From Pseudomonadota bacterium (lineage in GTDB: Bacteria > Pseudomonadota > Gammaproteobacteria > Burkholderiales > Burkholderiaceae_D): a stretch of DNA of 17,911 bases. Below the pieces are notes generated by a model. That model did no database searches. It saw only the letters and a program-made list of their open reading frames with translations, and was not told the DNA's origin. Positions within the stretch are counted from its first letter, which is position 1, and the number at the start of each line of letters is the position of its first letter. The position numbers and the translations under genes are program-made. The stretch is from assembly GCA_023389425.1 (NCBI GenBank), contig JAEWEK010000405.1:1-17911 (forward strand), given 5' to 3'. Positions 7,181 through 14,021 of this stretch are shown piece after piece.

Positions 7181-8671
7181 ATGATCCGCTCGTTCCCGCT
7201 TTGTTCCACCCTGCTGGCCGGCACGCTGGCGCTGTGCGCAAACGCGCGACAGGCGCCGGCATCGGACCACCATGACGGCACCGCCCCGCGCACCGTCTCG
7301 ATCAAGGCCCGCACCAATCCGGGCGACCTTCCCTATGACTGGGTCTTCGCCTCGCAGAAGCTGCTGCAAGGCCTGCTGCCCGGGCAGGGCCGCATGGTCG
7401 ACTTCTCGCTGCGGATCACCTTCACCGAGCTGAGCCCGTCCGAACAGGATGCCTGGGTGCCGCAAGGCTGGGCAGTGGCGCTGGTCGGACACAGCATCGA
7501 CCGCAACCTGCCCGTCGCGCGCGGCGGCTACTTCGTCCTGCCCGCACTGCCGTACGGCCAGAGCGGCGCGACCATCATGTTCCGCGAACAGAGCATGCCG
7601 GGTTATGTGGGCGCCGCCTGGCGCCTGCGCGTCGGCGAGGACCAGCGCCTGCCCTACGCCGGCTTTGCGCAGGCGATGAGCGAGATCCGCGGCGCGCAGG
7701 TCTCGATGCCGATCAGGTGGGATGGCCTCAGGCAGGTGCGCAACGCCCGCAACGATGCGTTGAAGGCCTGCTTCCTCGCGGATGGCGGACGGGTGCTGCT
7801 CGACGGCGCCGCGGTGGCCGACGCCAGCGCCGGCAACTGCGCCCTCCTGAAGTTCGATCCGGCGCTGGCCGCAAGCGGCAAGTCCATCGAATTCAAGGGG
7901 CCCCTCGATGTCGTGACCATCGTGGACAGCTCGGACTACAAGAGCGAACCGAATCTCCCGCCGCTGCTTGTCACGCCGCGAACGCACGGCGATGCGTCCG
8001 ATGCGGCCAGCGAGGCAGCCGACACGAACCTGTCGAACCTGTCCTATGGATGGAATTTCAAGCGCCAGTTGCGCATGCAGGATGGGCTGCCCGGTAAATC
8101 GCAGCTGCTGGATTTCGTCTGGCGCCTCACGCTGGACGGCATGAGCGAAGCCGACCAGGATGCCTGGGCGCCGCGCGACTGGGTGCTCGCGATCGCGGGC
8201 AAGGACTTTGCACGCGCGGTGCCGGTGTCGCGCGGCGGCTACTTCCTACTGCCCGCGATGGCGCCCGGCCGCGACGATGCATCCCTCGTGTTCCGGGACC
8301 AGGGCAAGCGCAAGCTGGTCGGCGCGGCCTGGGTCGTGCGGCTGCGGACCGGAGCGCTGCCTTACCTTTACTACGGCGAGATCAAGGAAGCGATGGACGC
8401 CGTGCGCAAGATGCAGGATGCGATCCCTGACGCCTACACCGAACTGGCCGCGCTGCGCTCGGCCCATTACGACGGCCTGAAAATCTGCTTCCTCGACGCC
8501 GATGGCACGGTGTACGTGAACGACACCATGACCGCCGACGCCACCGTCGGCAACTGCCGGATCCTGAAGTACGACCCTGGCCGCAACGCCAACCAAAAGA
8601 TCGAGATCGTCGGCAAGGTCGATGCGGTGACGATGGTGGATACCGCGCCATATATAAGGCGCAAAGGTTGA
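7181..8671 (+). CDS. Secreted protein with two tandem copies of an unrecognised ~205-aa domain
   Basis: I do not recognise this 496-aa protein. The ATG at 7181 has a strong AAGGAG ribosome-binding site (7170-7175), so it is preferred to the in-frame TTG at 7151. Residues 1-22 form a signal peptide ending ANA, so the protein is exported. The mature part is an internal duplication: copy 1 at ~50-253 and copy 2 at ~287-491, joined by an Ala/Asp-rich linker. Matching blocks, copy 1 against copy 2, are LPYDWVF/LSYGWNF, SEQDAWVPQGW/ADQDAWAPRDW, PVARGGYFVLPA/PVSRGGYFLLPA, GAAWRLR/GAAWVVRLR, CFL...GNC/CFL...GNC and VTIVDSSDY/VTMVDTAPY. Each copy has one Cys pair (197/220 and 436/459) with identical spacing, suggesting one disulfide per domain. 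It follows the efflux two-component genes and precedes the iron operon, with its own probable promoter. Function unknown; a periplasmic binding or scaffold protein is one guess. Confidence 0.85.
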   Translation: MIRSFPLCSTLLAGTLALCANARQAPASDHHDGTAPRTVSIKARTNPGDLPYDWVFASQKLLQGLLPGQGRMVDFSLRITFTELSPSEQDAWVPQGWAVALVGHSIDRNLPVARGGYFVLPALPYGQSGATIMFREQSMPGYVGAAWRLRVGEDQRLPYAGFAQAMSEIRGAQVSMPIRWDGLRQVRNARNDALKACFLADGGRVLLDGAAVADASAGNCALLKFDPALAASGKSIEFKGPLDVVTIVDSSDYKSEPNLPPLLVTPRTHGDASDAASEAADTNLSNLSYGWNFKRQLRMQDGLPGKSQLLDFVWRLTLDGMSEADQDAWAPRDWVLAIAGKDFARAVPVSRGGYFLLPAMAPGRDDASLVFRDQGKRKLVGAAWVVRLRTGALPYLYYGEIKEAMDAVRKMQDAIPDAYTELAALRSAHYDGLKICFLDADGTVYVNDTMTADATVGNCRILKYDPGRNANQKIEIVGKVDAVTMVDTAPYIRRKG

Positions 8672-8720
8672 CTGGCCCCTGAGCGGGAAGGACGGCATCT
8701 GCGGAGCTGCGAACACAAAC

Positions 8721-8739
8721 ACGAATGAGAATAATTCCT
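8721..8739 (+). promoter_or_regulatory. Fur-box-like site 1 (iron-responsive operator)
   Basis: Aligned to the classical 19-bp Fur consensus, this site matches at 11 of 19 positions, with all matches inside the core AATGAGAATAATTC at 8724-8737. It lies just upstream of the -35 of the receptor promoter, where bound Fe-Fur would block RNA polymerase. Iron regulation is expected for siderophore receptors. Confidence 0.65.
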
Positions 8740-8740
8740 A

Positions 8741-8769
8741 TTTACTATTCACGGAATATTCATTATCAT
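8741..8769 (+). promoter_or_regulatory. Sigma70-like promoter of the iron-uptake operon
   Basis: TTTACT at 8741-8746 (4/6 to TTGACA) and TATCAT at 8764-8769 (5/6 to TATAAT) are separated by exactly 17 bp. Transcription would start near 8776, giving a leader of about 28 nt before the TTG start codon at 8804. The promoter is flanked and overlapped by two Fur-box-like sites. The surrounding ~70 bp are much more AT-rich than the genes. Confidence 0.6.
8749..8767 (+). promoter_or_regulatory. Fur-box-like site 2 overlapping the -10
   Basis: This 19-bp site also matches the Fur consensus at 11 positions, including a perfect right end CATTATC (8761-8767). It overlaps the spacer and -10 of the receptor promoter, the usual position for Fur repression. 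Two sites 28 bp apart would allow cooperative binding. Confidence 0.6.
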
Positions 8770-8803
8770 TCGTCCATCGCAGCCATTCCGCAGGAGCCCC
8801 GTT

Positions 8804-11161
8804 TTGAAGAACCCGCACGTCCGCAGCCCGAAGAGCCTTCGCGGCACAACCCTGAAACGCACCAGCCTCGCGCTCGGCGTGGGTATTTCAAGCGCGGTGT
8901 TCGCCCCGGCAGCCGTGCTGGCCCAGGAAGCCCCCAACGGCGCGGCGGCGGAAGACGCCCCGCAGGTGCGTGAGGTCGTCATCTACGGCCAGCGCCAGGA
9001 GCCGAATCCCAATGCCGAAGTCGGCGCGCCCTACAAGGCCAAGAAATCGGCCGATTCGCGCCACACCCGCCCTCTCGCCGAAACGCCGCAGACCATCTCG
9101 GTGCTGACCCGCGCCGCGCTCGACGATTCCGGCCTCACCGACCTCAAGCAGATCCTCGGCGCCCAGCCCGGCATCACCCTCGGCACCGGCGAAAACGGCA
9201 ATGCCTTCGGCGACCGCTACATCATCCGCGGCCAGGAAGCGCGCAGCGACGTCTTCGTCGACGGCCTGCGCGACCCCGGCATGAGCACCCGCGAGAGCTT
9301 CGCCATCGAGCAGCTCGAAATCTCCAAAGGCCCGAACTCCAGCTTCGCCGGCCGCGGCACCGCCGGCGGCGCGATCAACGCGATCACCAAGCAGGCCACG
9401 CTGGACCACGACTTCGAACGCGTGTCCGCCAGCGTCGGCAGCGACAATCACAAGCGCGTCAGCGCCGACATCAACAAAGGGGTCGGCGACAATTTCGCGC
9501 TGCGTGCCAACGTCCTGTACGGCGACGAGAACGTGCCCGACCGCGCGCCGGCCGAGCGTTCGCGCAAGGGCGCGGCCCTGTCCGGCCTGTGGGAACGCGA
9601 CAAGGACCTGTCGGTCACGCTCGACTACTACGGCTTGCGCACCAGGGACACCATGCCCGACCTCGGCTACTACCTGGTCGGCACGGTGCCCAACCGTGTT
9701 CCCGCCACCGGCGTGCCGGTGTACGCCCAGAACGGCGACTTCCTGCAGTCGAACGTCGACACCGTCACCGCGCGCATCAACTGGACCCTGGCGCCGGACA
9801 CCCGCCTGGTGAGCCTGACCCGCTACGGCAAGTCGTCGAACAGCTACGTGACCACCGGCGCGCAAAGCGGCACCCGCTACGACGGCGCCACCGGCGAACC
9901 CTACACCACCGCCTACATCGACAGCGGCCACACCGGCTGGCAGGACATCGACTACTTCGCCCACCAGAGCAACCTGCGCATGGACCGCATGCTGATGGGC
10001 TTCAAGCACGAGATGATCTTCGGCGCCGAATTCACCAACCACCGCGTCGTCTCCGGCACCTTCGCCCTGACCAACAGCGGCGCGCCGAACTGCAAATCGA
10101 CCGCGGGCAAAGGCGCCAACAACGCCTTCTGCTTCACCGATTTCGCCGGCAAGCGCGTGAGCGACCTGTCCAACTTCGCCGGCCGCAGCAGCACCCGCCT
10201 GGGCTACAACCAGGACTGGCACGTAAAGACGCTCGCGCTGACCGCGATGGACACGGTCGACCTGAGCGAGCGCTGGACCGCCTTCGCCGGCCTGCGCGCC
10301 GACCGCTTCGACCTCGACCTCGTCCGCCGCAACAACACCACCGGCGTCGTCACCGGCACCTACGGTTACCTCGACACGCTGGTCAACGGCCACGCCGGCC
10401 TGACCTACAAGATCACGCCCAAGCTGATCGTCTACGCCAGCGCGGCGACGGCGCAGGACATCAACGGCGGCGAGGCCGATTCCGGCACCAGCAGCGGCTA
10501 CGGCGGCGCGGTCCTGTACAACAACCAGATCGCCGGCGCCAAGCCCGAGACCTCGACCAACCTCGAACTGGGCAGCAAGTGGAACCTGATGAACGACAAG
10601 CTGCTGGCCACCGCCGCGCTGTTCCAGACCACGAAGAAGGACGTCATGGAAGGCGCCGACTACGACACCGTCGGCACCTTCAACACCGGCAAGAACCGCG
10701 TGCGCGGCGTCGAATTCGGCATGAGCGGCAACCTGACCGAAGACCTGTCGATCCAGTCCGGCATCGCCTTCCTCGATTCGAAGGTGCTCGGTTCGGCCAC
10801 GCCGTCGAACATCGGCAAGCCGCTCAGCAATTTCGCCAGGCGCTCCGCTTCGGTGCAGGGCAAGTACCAGCTGACCGGCGCCATTTCCTTCGGCGCCACC
10901 GCGCGCTACGAGAGCGGACGTTGCGGCGGCCAGCCGGATACGGCAGCCGTCATCGCCAATGGCGCCTGCGCGCAGCCGGTGCCGTCCTTCGTGGTGTACG
11001 ATGCCTTCGCAGCCTACCGGTTCTCGCGCCGCTTCGACGTGCGCGTCAACCTGCTCAACGTGACCAACAAGGACTACTTCACCGCCGTCTACCGCTCGGG
11101 CGCCTTCCTGTACAAGGGAGATGCGCGCGCGGTCCGGGTGGCGCTGAACTACGAACTCTGA
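8804..11161 (+). CDS. TonB-dependent siderophore receptor (catecholate/Fiu-PiuA type), TTG start
   Basis: This 785-aa outer-membrane receptor imports ferric siderophores using TonB energy. The start is TTG at 8804, seven nt after CAGGAG at 8791-8796; it gives a signal peptide of about 40 residues ending AVLA. REVVIYGQR (56-64) is a TonB-box-like segment. The plug domain spans ~85-200 with ETPQTISVLTR, the RYIIRGQEARSDVFVDGLRDPG block and LEISKGPNSSFAGRGTAGGAIN. The rest is a beta-barrel containing two loop Cys pairs, NCKST...FCFTD and RCGGQ...ACAQP. Close linkage to a PiuC gene points to the Fiu/PiuA group, which takes up catecholates. The C-terminus ends Tyr-Glu-Leu rather than the aromatic residue usual for outer-membrane barrels. 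It is the first gene of a Fur-controlled operon, and the next gene begins 3 bp after its stop. The exact siderophore cannot be read from the sequence. Confidence 0.95.
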   Translation: MKNPHVRSPKSLRGTTLKRTSLALGVGISSAVFAPAAVLAQEAPNGAAAEDAPQVREVVIYGQRQEPNPNAEVGAPYKAKKSADSRHTRPLAETPQTISVLTRAALDDSGLTDLKQILGAQPGITLGTGENGNAFGDRYIIRGQEARSDVFVDGLRDPGMSTRESFAIEQLEISKGPNSSFAGRGTAGGAINAITKQATLDHDFERVSASVGSDNHKRVSADINKGVGDNFALRANVLYGDENVPDRAPAERSRKGAALSGLWERDKDLSVTLDYYGLRTRDTMPDLGYYLVGTVPNRVPATGVPVYAQNGDFLQSNVDTVTARINWTLAPDTRLVSLTRYGKSSNSYVTTGAQSGTRYDGATGEPYTTAYIDSGHTGWQDIDYFAHQSNLRMDRMLMGFKHEMIFGAEFTNHRVVSGTFALTNSGAPNCKSTAGKGANNAFCFTDFAGKRVSDLSNFAGRSSTRLGYNQDWHVKTLALTAMDTVDLSERWTAFAGLRADRFDLDLVRRNNTTGVVTGTYGYLDTLVNGHAGLTYKITPKLIVYASAATAQDINGGEADSGTSSGYGGAVLYNNQIAGAKPETSTNLELGSKWNLMNDKLLATAALFQTTKKDVMEGADYDTVGTFNTGKNRVRGVEFGMSGNLTEDLSIQSGIAFLDSKVLGSATPSNIGKPLSNFARRSASVQGKYQLTGAISFGATARYESGRCGGQPDTAAVIANGACAQPVPSFVVYDAFAAYRFSRRFDVRVNLLNVTNKDYFTAVYRSGAFLYKGDARAVRVALNYEL

Positions 11162-11164
11162 TCG

Positions 11165-12262
11165 ATGACCGAACCGACCGCAGCCCCGCTTGCCCCGCTC
11201 GCGAGCATTCCGCGCGAGATCGGCTGCGCCCAGGACTACGAGGTGCTGGCGCGGCGCTTCCTGCCGGCGGCCACCTACGAATACATCGCGGGCGGCAGCG
11301 CGCAGGACCGGACGGTTGCGGCAAACGTCGCGGCCTTCGACCATTGGTCGGTGTACCAGCGCCTGCTGCGCGATGTGAGCGGCGGCCACACCCGCGTATC
11401 GATCAGGGGCGACAGCTTCGAGTTCCCCGTCATGCTGGCGCCGGTCGCGCACCACAGGCTGGCGCATCGTGGCGCGGAAGTCGAAACCGCCCGCGCCGCC
11501 GACGCTGTCGGGGCATGCATGATCGCCAGCACACTGTCGTCGTGCACGCTCGAAGAGATCGCCCACTGCGCCGGCCCGCAACGCTGGTTCCAGCTCTACT
11601 TCCAGCCCGATCCGCAAGCGACCCTGGGCCTGCTGCGGCGCGCCGAAGCGGCCGGCTACGGTGCGATCGTCGTGACGCTCGACGCCTCGATCCAGGTCGC
11701 CAGCCTGCGCGCGCTTCGCGCCGGCTTCCAGCTTCCGGCCGACTGCGTCGCGGCCAATATGCGGGACCGCCAGCCGCCATCCGGCAACGTCTTCCAGATG
11801 GCATCCGCGTCCTCGTGGGCCGACCTTGAATGGCTGATCGCGCAGACCCGACTGCCGGTGTGGGTGAAAGGCGTGCAGCATCCGGACGATGCGCGCGCAC
11901 TGGTCAAGGCCGGCGCCGCGGGACTGGTCGTCTCCAACCACGGCGGCCGCGGCCTCGATGGCGCGCCTGCCAGCCTGGCGCTGCTGCCGGCGATGCGCGC
12001 AGCCGTCGGCGCACAGTTCCCGCTGCTGTTCGACGGCGGCATTCGCAGCGGGCAGGATGTATTCAAGGCGCTGGCCCTGGGCGCGAACGCGGCGCTGGTC
12101 GGACGCCTGCAGCTCTACGCGCTGGCCGTCGCCGGCGCGCTCGGCGTGGCGCACATGCTCAAGCTGCTGCGCGAGGAACTGGAAGTGTGCATGGCCCTTG
12201 CCGGCTGCGCGACGCCGGCGGATATCGACTGCGCTGCACTGATGCGGAGAGACACATGCTGA
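11165..12262 (+). CDS. FMN-dependent alpha-hydroxy-acid oxidase/dehydrogenase-like protein with altered substrate loop
   Basis: This 365-aa TIM-barrel protein belongs to the family of glycolate oxidase and L-lactate dehydrogenase (LldD), which oxidise 2-hydroxy acids using FMN. Family residues seen are Tyr40 (YEYIAGGS), Tyr145 (FQLYFQ), Lys235 (VWVKGV), catalytic His259 and Arg262 in SNHGGRGLDG, and the phosphate-binding DGGIRSGQDVFKALALGA (290 onward). The motif that reads D-x-P-x-x-G-x-R in LldD-like proteins is here D-A-S-I-Q-V-A-S (173-180), so the proline, glycine and a conserved arginine (Arg164 in glycolate oxidase, by my hand alignment) are missing. Activity or specificity may therefore differ. 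It starts 3 bp after the receptor stop and overlaps the dioxygenase gene by 7 bp, so a role tied to the imported siderophore or its carboxylate is inferred. No signal peptide is visible; it is probably cytoplasmic. Confidence 0.88.
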   Translation: MTEPTAAPLAPLASIPREIGCAQDYEVLARRFLPAATYEYIAGGSAQDRTVAANVAAFDHWSVYQRLLRDVSGGHTRVSIRGDSFEFPVMLAPVAHHRLAHRGAEVETARAADAVGACMIASTLSSCTLEEIAHCAGPQRWFQLYFQPDPQATLGLLRRAEAAGYGAIVVTLDASIQVASLRALRAGFQLPADCVAANMRDRQPPSGNVFQMASASSWADLEWLIAQTRLPVWVKGVQHPDDARALVKAGAAGLVVSNHGGRGLDGAPASLALLPAMRAAVGAQFPLLFDGGIRSGQDVFKALALGANAALVGRLQLYALAVAGALGVAHMLKLLREELEVCMALAGCATPADIDCAALMRRDTC

Positions 12263-12939
12263 TCACGATTGAAAACGTGCTGGGCAAGGACGAGGTACGC
12301 CAGTTCCGCGAACACCTCGACCGCGCCGAATGGCTGGACGGCGTCCAGAGCGCGGGCACGCTGGCCAGGCACGTGAAGGGCAACCTCGAGATCGGCCAGG
12401 GAAGCGAGATCGCGCTCAGCCTCGGCGAGCACATCCTGCGCGTGCTCGGGAATCATCCGGCCTTCATTTCCGCCGCCCTGCCCCGCAAGATCTACCCGCC
12501 GCGCTTCAACCGCTACGCCGGCGGCGGCAGGTACGGTCTGCACGTGGACAGCGCCATCATGGCCATTCCCGGCACGCGCGAGAGCCTGCGCACCGACCTG
12601 TCGGCGACCCTGTTCCTGTCCGAGCCGGACGAATACGATGGCGGCGAACTGGAAATCGAATCCGCCTTCGGCGCGCAGGCGGCCAAGCTGGAGGCGGGCG
12701 ACCTGCTGCTCTATCCTTCGTCAAGCCTGCACCAGGTGACGCCCGTGACCAGGGGCGCGCGCATCGCGTCCTTCTTCTGGATCGAGAGCATGGTGGCCGA
12801 TGACGGCGACCGCAGCCTGCTGTTCGATCTCGACCAGGCCATTCAGTCGCTCGGCCCCTCGCTGGACCCGCGGGACCCGCGCCTGCTGCGCCTGACCGGC
12901 GTCTATCACAACCTGCTGCGCCGCTGCGCCGGCACCTGA
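12256..12939 (+). CDS. piuC: Fe(II)/2-oxoglutarate-dependent dioxygenase, PiuC/YbiX (PKHD-type hydroxylase)
   Basis: This 227-aa protein matches the usual length of the PiuC/YbiX family (about 225 aa). The iron-binding triad is visible as His96-x-Asp98 (YGLHVDS) and His159 (SSSLHQVTPVTRG), with Arg169 placed to bind 2-oxoglutarate. Other family marks are LPRKIYPPRFNRYAGGG and FLSEPDEYDGGELEIE. The family is known to be encoded beside catecholate siderophore receptors and to be iron-regulated, but its natural substrate is not settled. The ATG at 12256 lies inside the end of the oxidase gene (7-bp overlap), so translation is probably coupled. The upstream continuation of the frame belongs to the oxidase region and is not part of this protein. 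Confidence 0.94.
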   Translation: MLITIENVLGKDEVRQFREHLDRAEWLDGVQSAGTLARHVKGNLEIGQGSEIALSLGEHILRVLGNHPAFISAALPRKIYPPRFNRYAGGGRYGLHVDSAIMAIPGTRESLRTDLSATLFLSEPDEYDGGELEIESAFGAQAAKLEAGDLLLYPSSSLHQVTPVTRGARIASFFWIESMVADDGDRSLLFDLDQAIQSLGPSLDPRDPRLLRLTGVYHNLLRRCAGT

Positions 12940-12962
12940 ACAACGAACAAAGCGAGGAAACA

Positions 12963-13229
12963 ATGCGCATCCTGAGAAAAGCGATTCCCCTGGCCTTCTG
13001 CATGCTGGCCACCAGCGCCTGGGCCCACGGCGACGTGAAGTGCACCAAGCTGCCGAAGGAGCAGTGGAAGCCGCACACCGAACTGGCGGCCAAGCTGACG
13101 CAGGAAGGCTGGCAGATCCGCCGCATGGAAGTGACCAGCAGCTGCTACGAGGTCTACGCCAAGGACCCGAAAGGCAAGCGCGTCGAGGCCTTCTTCAACC
13201 CGGTGACCTTCGAGCGTGTCGAAGAATAA
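12963..13229 (+). CDS. Small secreted PepSY-domain-like protein
   Basis: This 88-aa protein starts at an ATG preceded by GAGGA (12954-12958). It has a signal peptide of 21 residues ending AWA, so the mature periplasmic protein is only ~67 residues. The core LTQEGWQIRRMEVTSSCYEV and the following KDPKGKRVEAFFNPVTFERV resemble the short PepSY_2 fold (a helix, then strands ending in a DP.T/V-type turn). Cys27 and Cys61 could form a disulfide. It lies 23 bp after piuC and overlaps the cytochrome b561 gene by 14 bp. Small PepSY proteins are frequently paired with b-type cytochromes; a role as partner of the cytochrome is inferred, and no biochemical function is known to me. Confidence 0.85.
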   Translation: MRILRKAIPLAFCMLATSAWAHGDVKCTKLPKEQWKPHTELAAKLTQEGWQIRRMEVTSSCYEVYAKDPKGKRVEAFFNPVTFERVEE

Positions 13230-13755
13230 GCGGGTCTGGAGCCTGCCGCTTCGCTGCCTGCACTGGCTGCTGGTGGCGGGCGTGGCGGCCGCGTGGTTCA
13301 CGTCGAGCCGGACCGGCATCGCGCACGAAACCATCGGCTACGGCGTCGCCGCCGTGGTCCTGGCGCGCGTCGTACTGGGATTTGGCGGCGGACGCTATGC
13401 GCGCTTTGCGCAGTTCGTGCGCGGGCCGCGCCACACCTTGCGCTATGCCGCGGACGTGTTGAAGTCGCGCGCGCCGCGCTACGTCGGCCACAATCCGCTG
13501 GGCGGCTGGATGGTGCTGGCACTGATCGCGGTCATCGCCGCCGTCACGCTGAGCGGATGGATCGCGACCACCGACGAATTCTGGGGATACGCCTGGCCGG
13601 TGCGCCTGCACGTCGCGCTGGCGTGGACGCTGGTACTGCTGGTTGCCTGCCACGTCGCCGGCGTCGTCCTCACCAGCTGGCAGCACGCGGAAAACCTGGT
13701 CGGCGCAATGCTGACCGGGTCGAAGGCCGAAGCACGGCCCGGCGACGTCGACTAA
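13216..13755 (+). CDS. Cytochrome b561-family membrane protein (GTG start)
   Basis: This 179-aa protein has about four transmembrane helices (roughly 15-29, 38-55, 97-115 and 130-152). Candidate haem-ligand histidines are His16 (RCLHWLL), His37 (HETIGY), His132 (RLHVALAW) and His146 (ACHVAGVV), the pattern of the bacterial Ni/Fe-hydrogenase-type b561 family that carries two b haems. The family moves electrons across or within the inner membrane. The start is GTG at 13216 inside the end of the PepSY gene, giving a 14-bp overlap. As last gene of a Fur-type operon it may supply electrons for reducing ferric siderophore, or for a haem or quinone step; this is inference from context. Confidence 0.9.
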   Translation: MSKNKRVWSLPLRCLHWLLVAGVAAAWFTSSRTGIAHETIGYGVAAVVLARVVLGFGGGRYARFAQFVRGPRHTLRYAADVLKSRAPRYVGHNPLGGWMVLALIAVIAAVTLSGWIATTDEFWGYAWPVRLHVALAWTLVLLVACHVAGVVLTSWQHAENLVGAMLTGSKAEARPGDVD

Positions 13756-13765
13756 GAAACCGTTG

Positions 13766-13846
13766 CAGAATGAGCGCAGCTTCGTTGCGGCTCCTGGCCG
13801 TGCAGGCGCACTGTCTTCGTCGCCGCGCCTCACTGCGCTCATTCTG
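13766..13846. repeat. 81-nt element closed by a perfect 14-bp inverted repeat, with two inner hairpins
   Basis: CAGAATGAGCGCAG at 13766-13779 is exactly inverted as CTGCGCTCATTCTG at 13833-13846. Between the arms, CGGC/GCCG (13788-13791 with 13797-13800) and AGGCGC/GCGCCT (13804-13809 with 13825-13830) can form two further hairpins, so the transcript could fold as a three-way junction. It begins 10 nt after the b561 stop and lies before the DUF1800 promoter. It could be an operon-end structure that stabilises or terminates mRNA, or a dispersed repeat. There is no U-tract after the right arm, so it is not a classical intrinsic terminator. Confidence 0.7.
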
Positions 13847-13960
13847 ACGCGATGTGGCGCGCGATCGAGGCCTTCCCCGGGATGACGATGCTGGTGCTGG
13901 CCGCGCTGCTGGCCCGGGGCTAGCGCCTGTCGCATCCACGCAGCATGCATGAGATCCCGG

Positions 13961-13989
13961 TTGCCAAAGCTGCCGAGCCTGCCTAGTAT
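13961..13989 (+). promoter_or_regulatory. Sigma70-like promoter for the DUF1800-DUF1501 genes
   Basis: TTGCCA at 13961-13966 (5/6 to TTGACA) and TAGTAT at 13984-13989 (4/6 to TATAAT) are separated by 17 bp. The expected transcript start near 13996 leaves a leader of about 26 nt before the ATG at 14022. It excludes the in-frame TTG at 13989 as a start on this transcript. Confidence 0.5.
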
Positions 13990-14021
13990 TGACAGACCAT
14001 CACTCACAAAAAGGCCAGGCC

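Noticed and set aside
8888..12154. A 1088-codon minus-strand frame opposite the receptor and oxidase
   Set aside because: Same cause: it mirrors the codon pattern of the real genes, has no signal or family motif, and crosses their boundary.
13766..13846. Integron attC-type site
   Set aside because: Size and imperfect internal pairing are similar, but no GTTRRRY core or its partner is present at the ends and no cassette structure surrounds it.
13852..13923. A 23-codon frame with a hydrophobic tail (ATG at 13852, TAG at 13921)
   Set aside because: It is too short to judge, has no ribosome-binding site, and starts just after the inverted-repeat element. It could be a remnant but cannot be supported.
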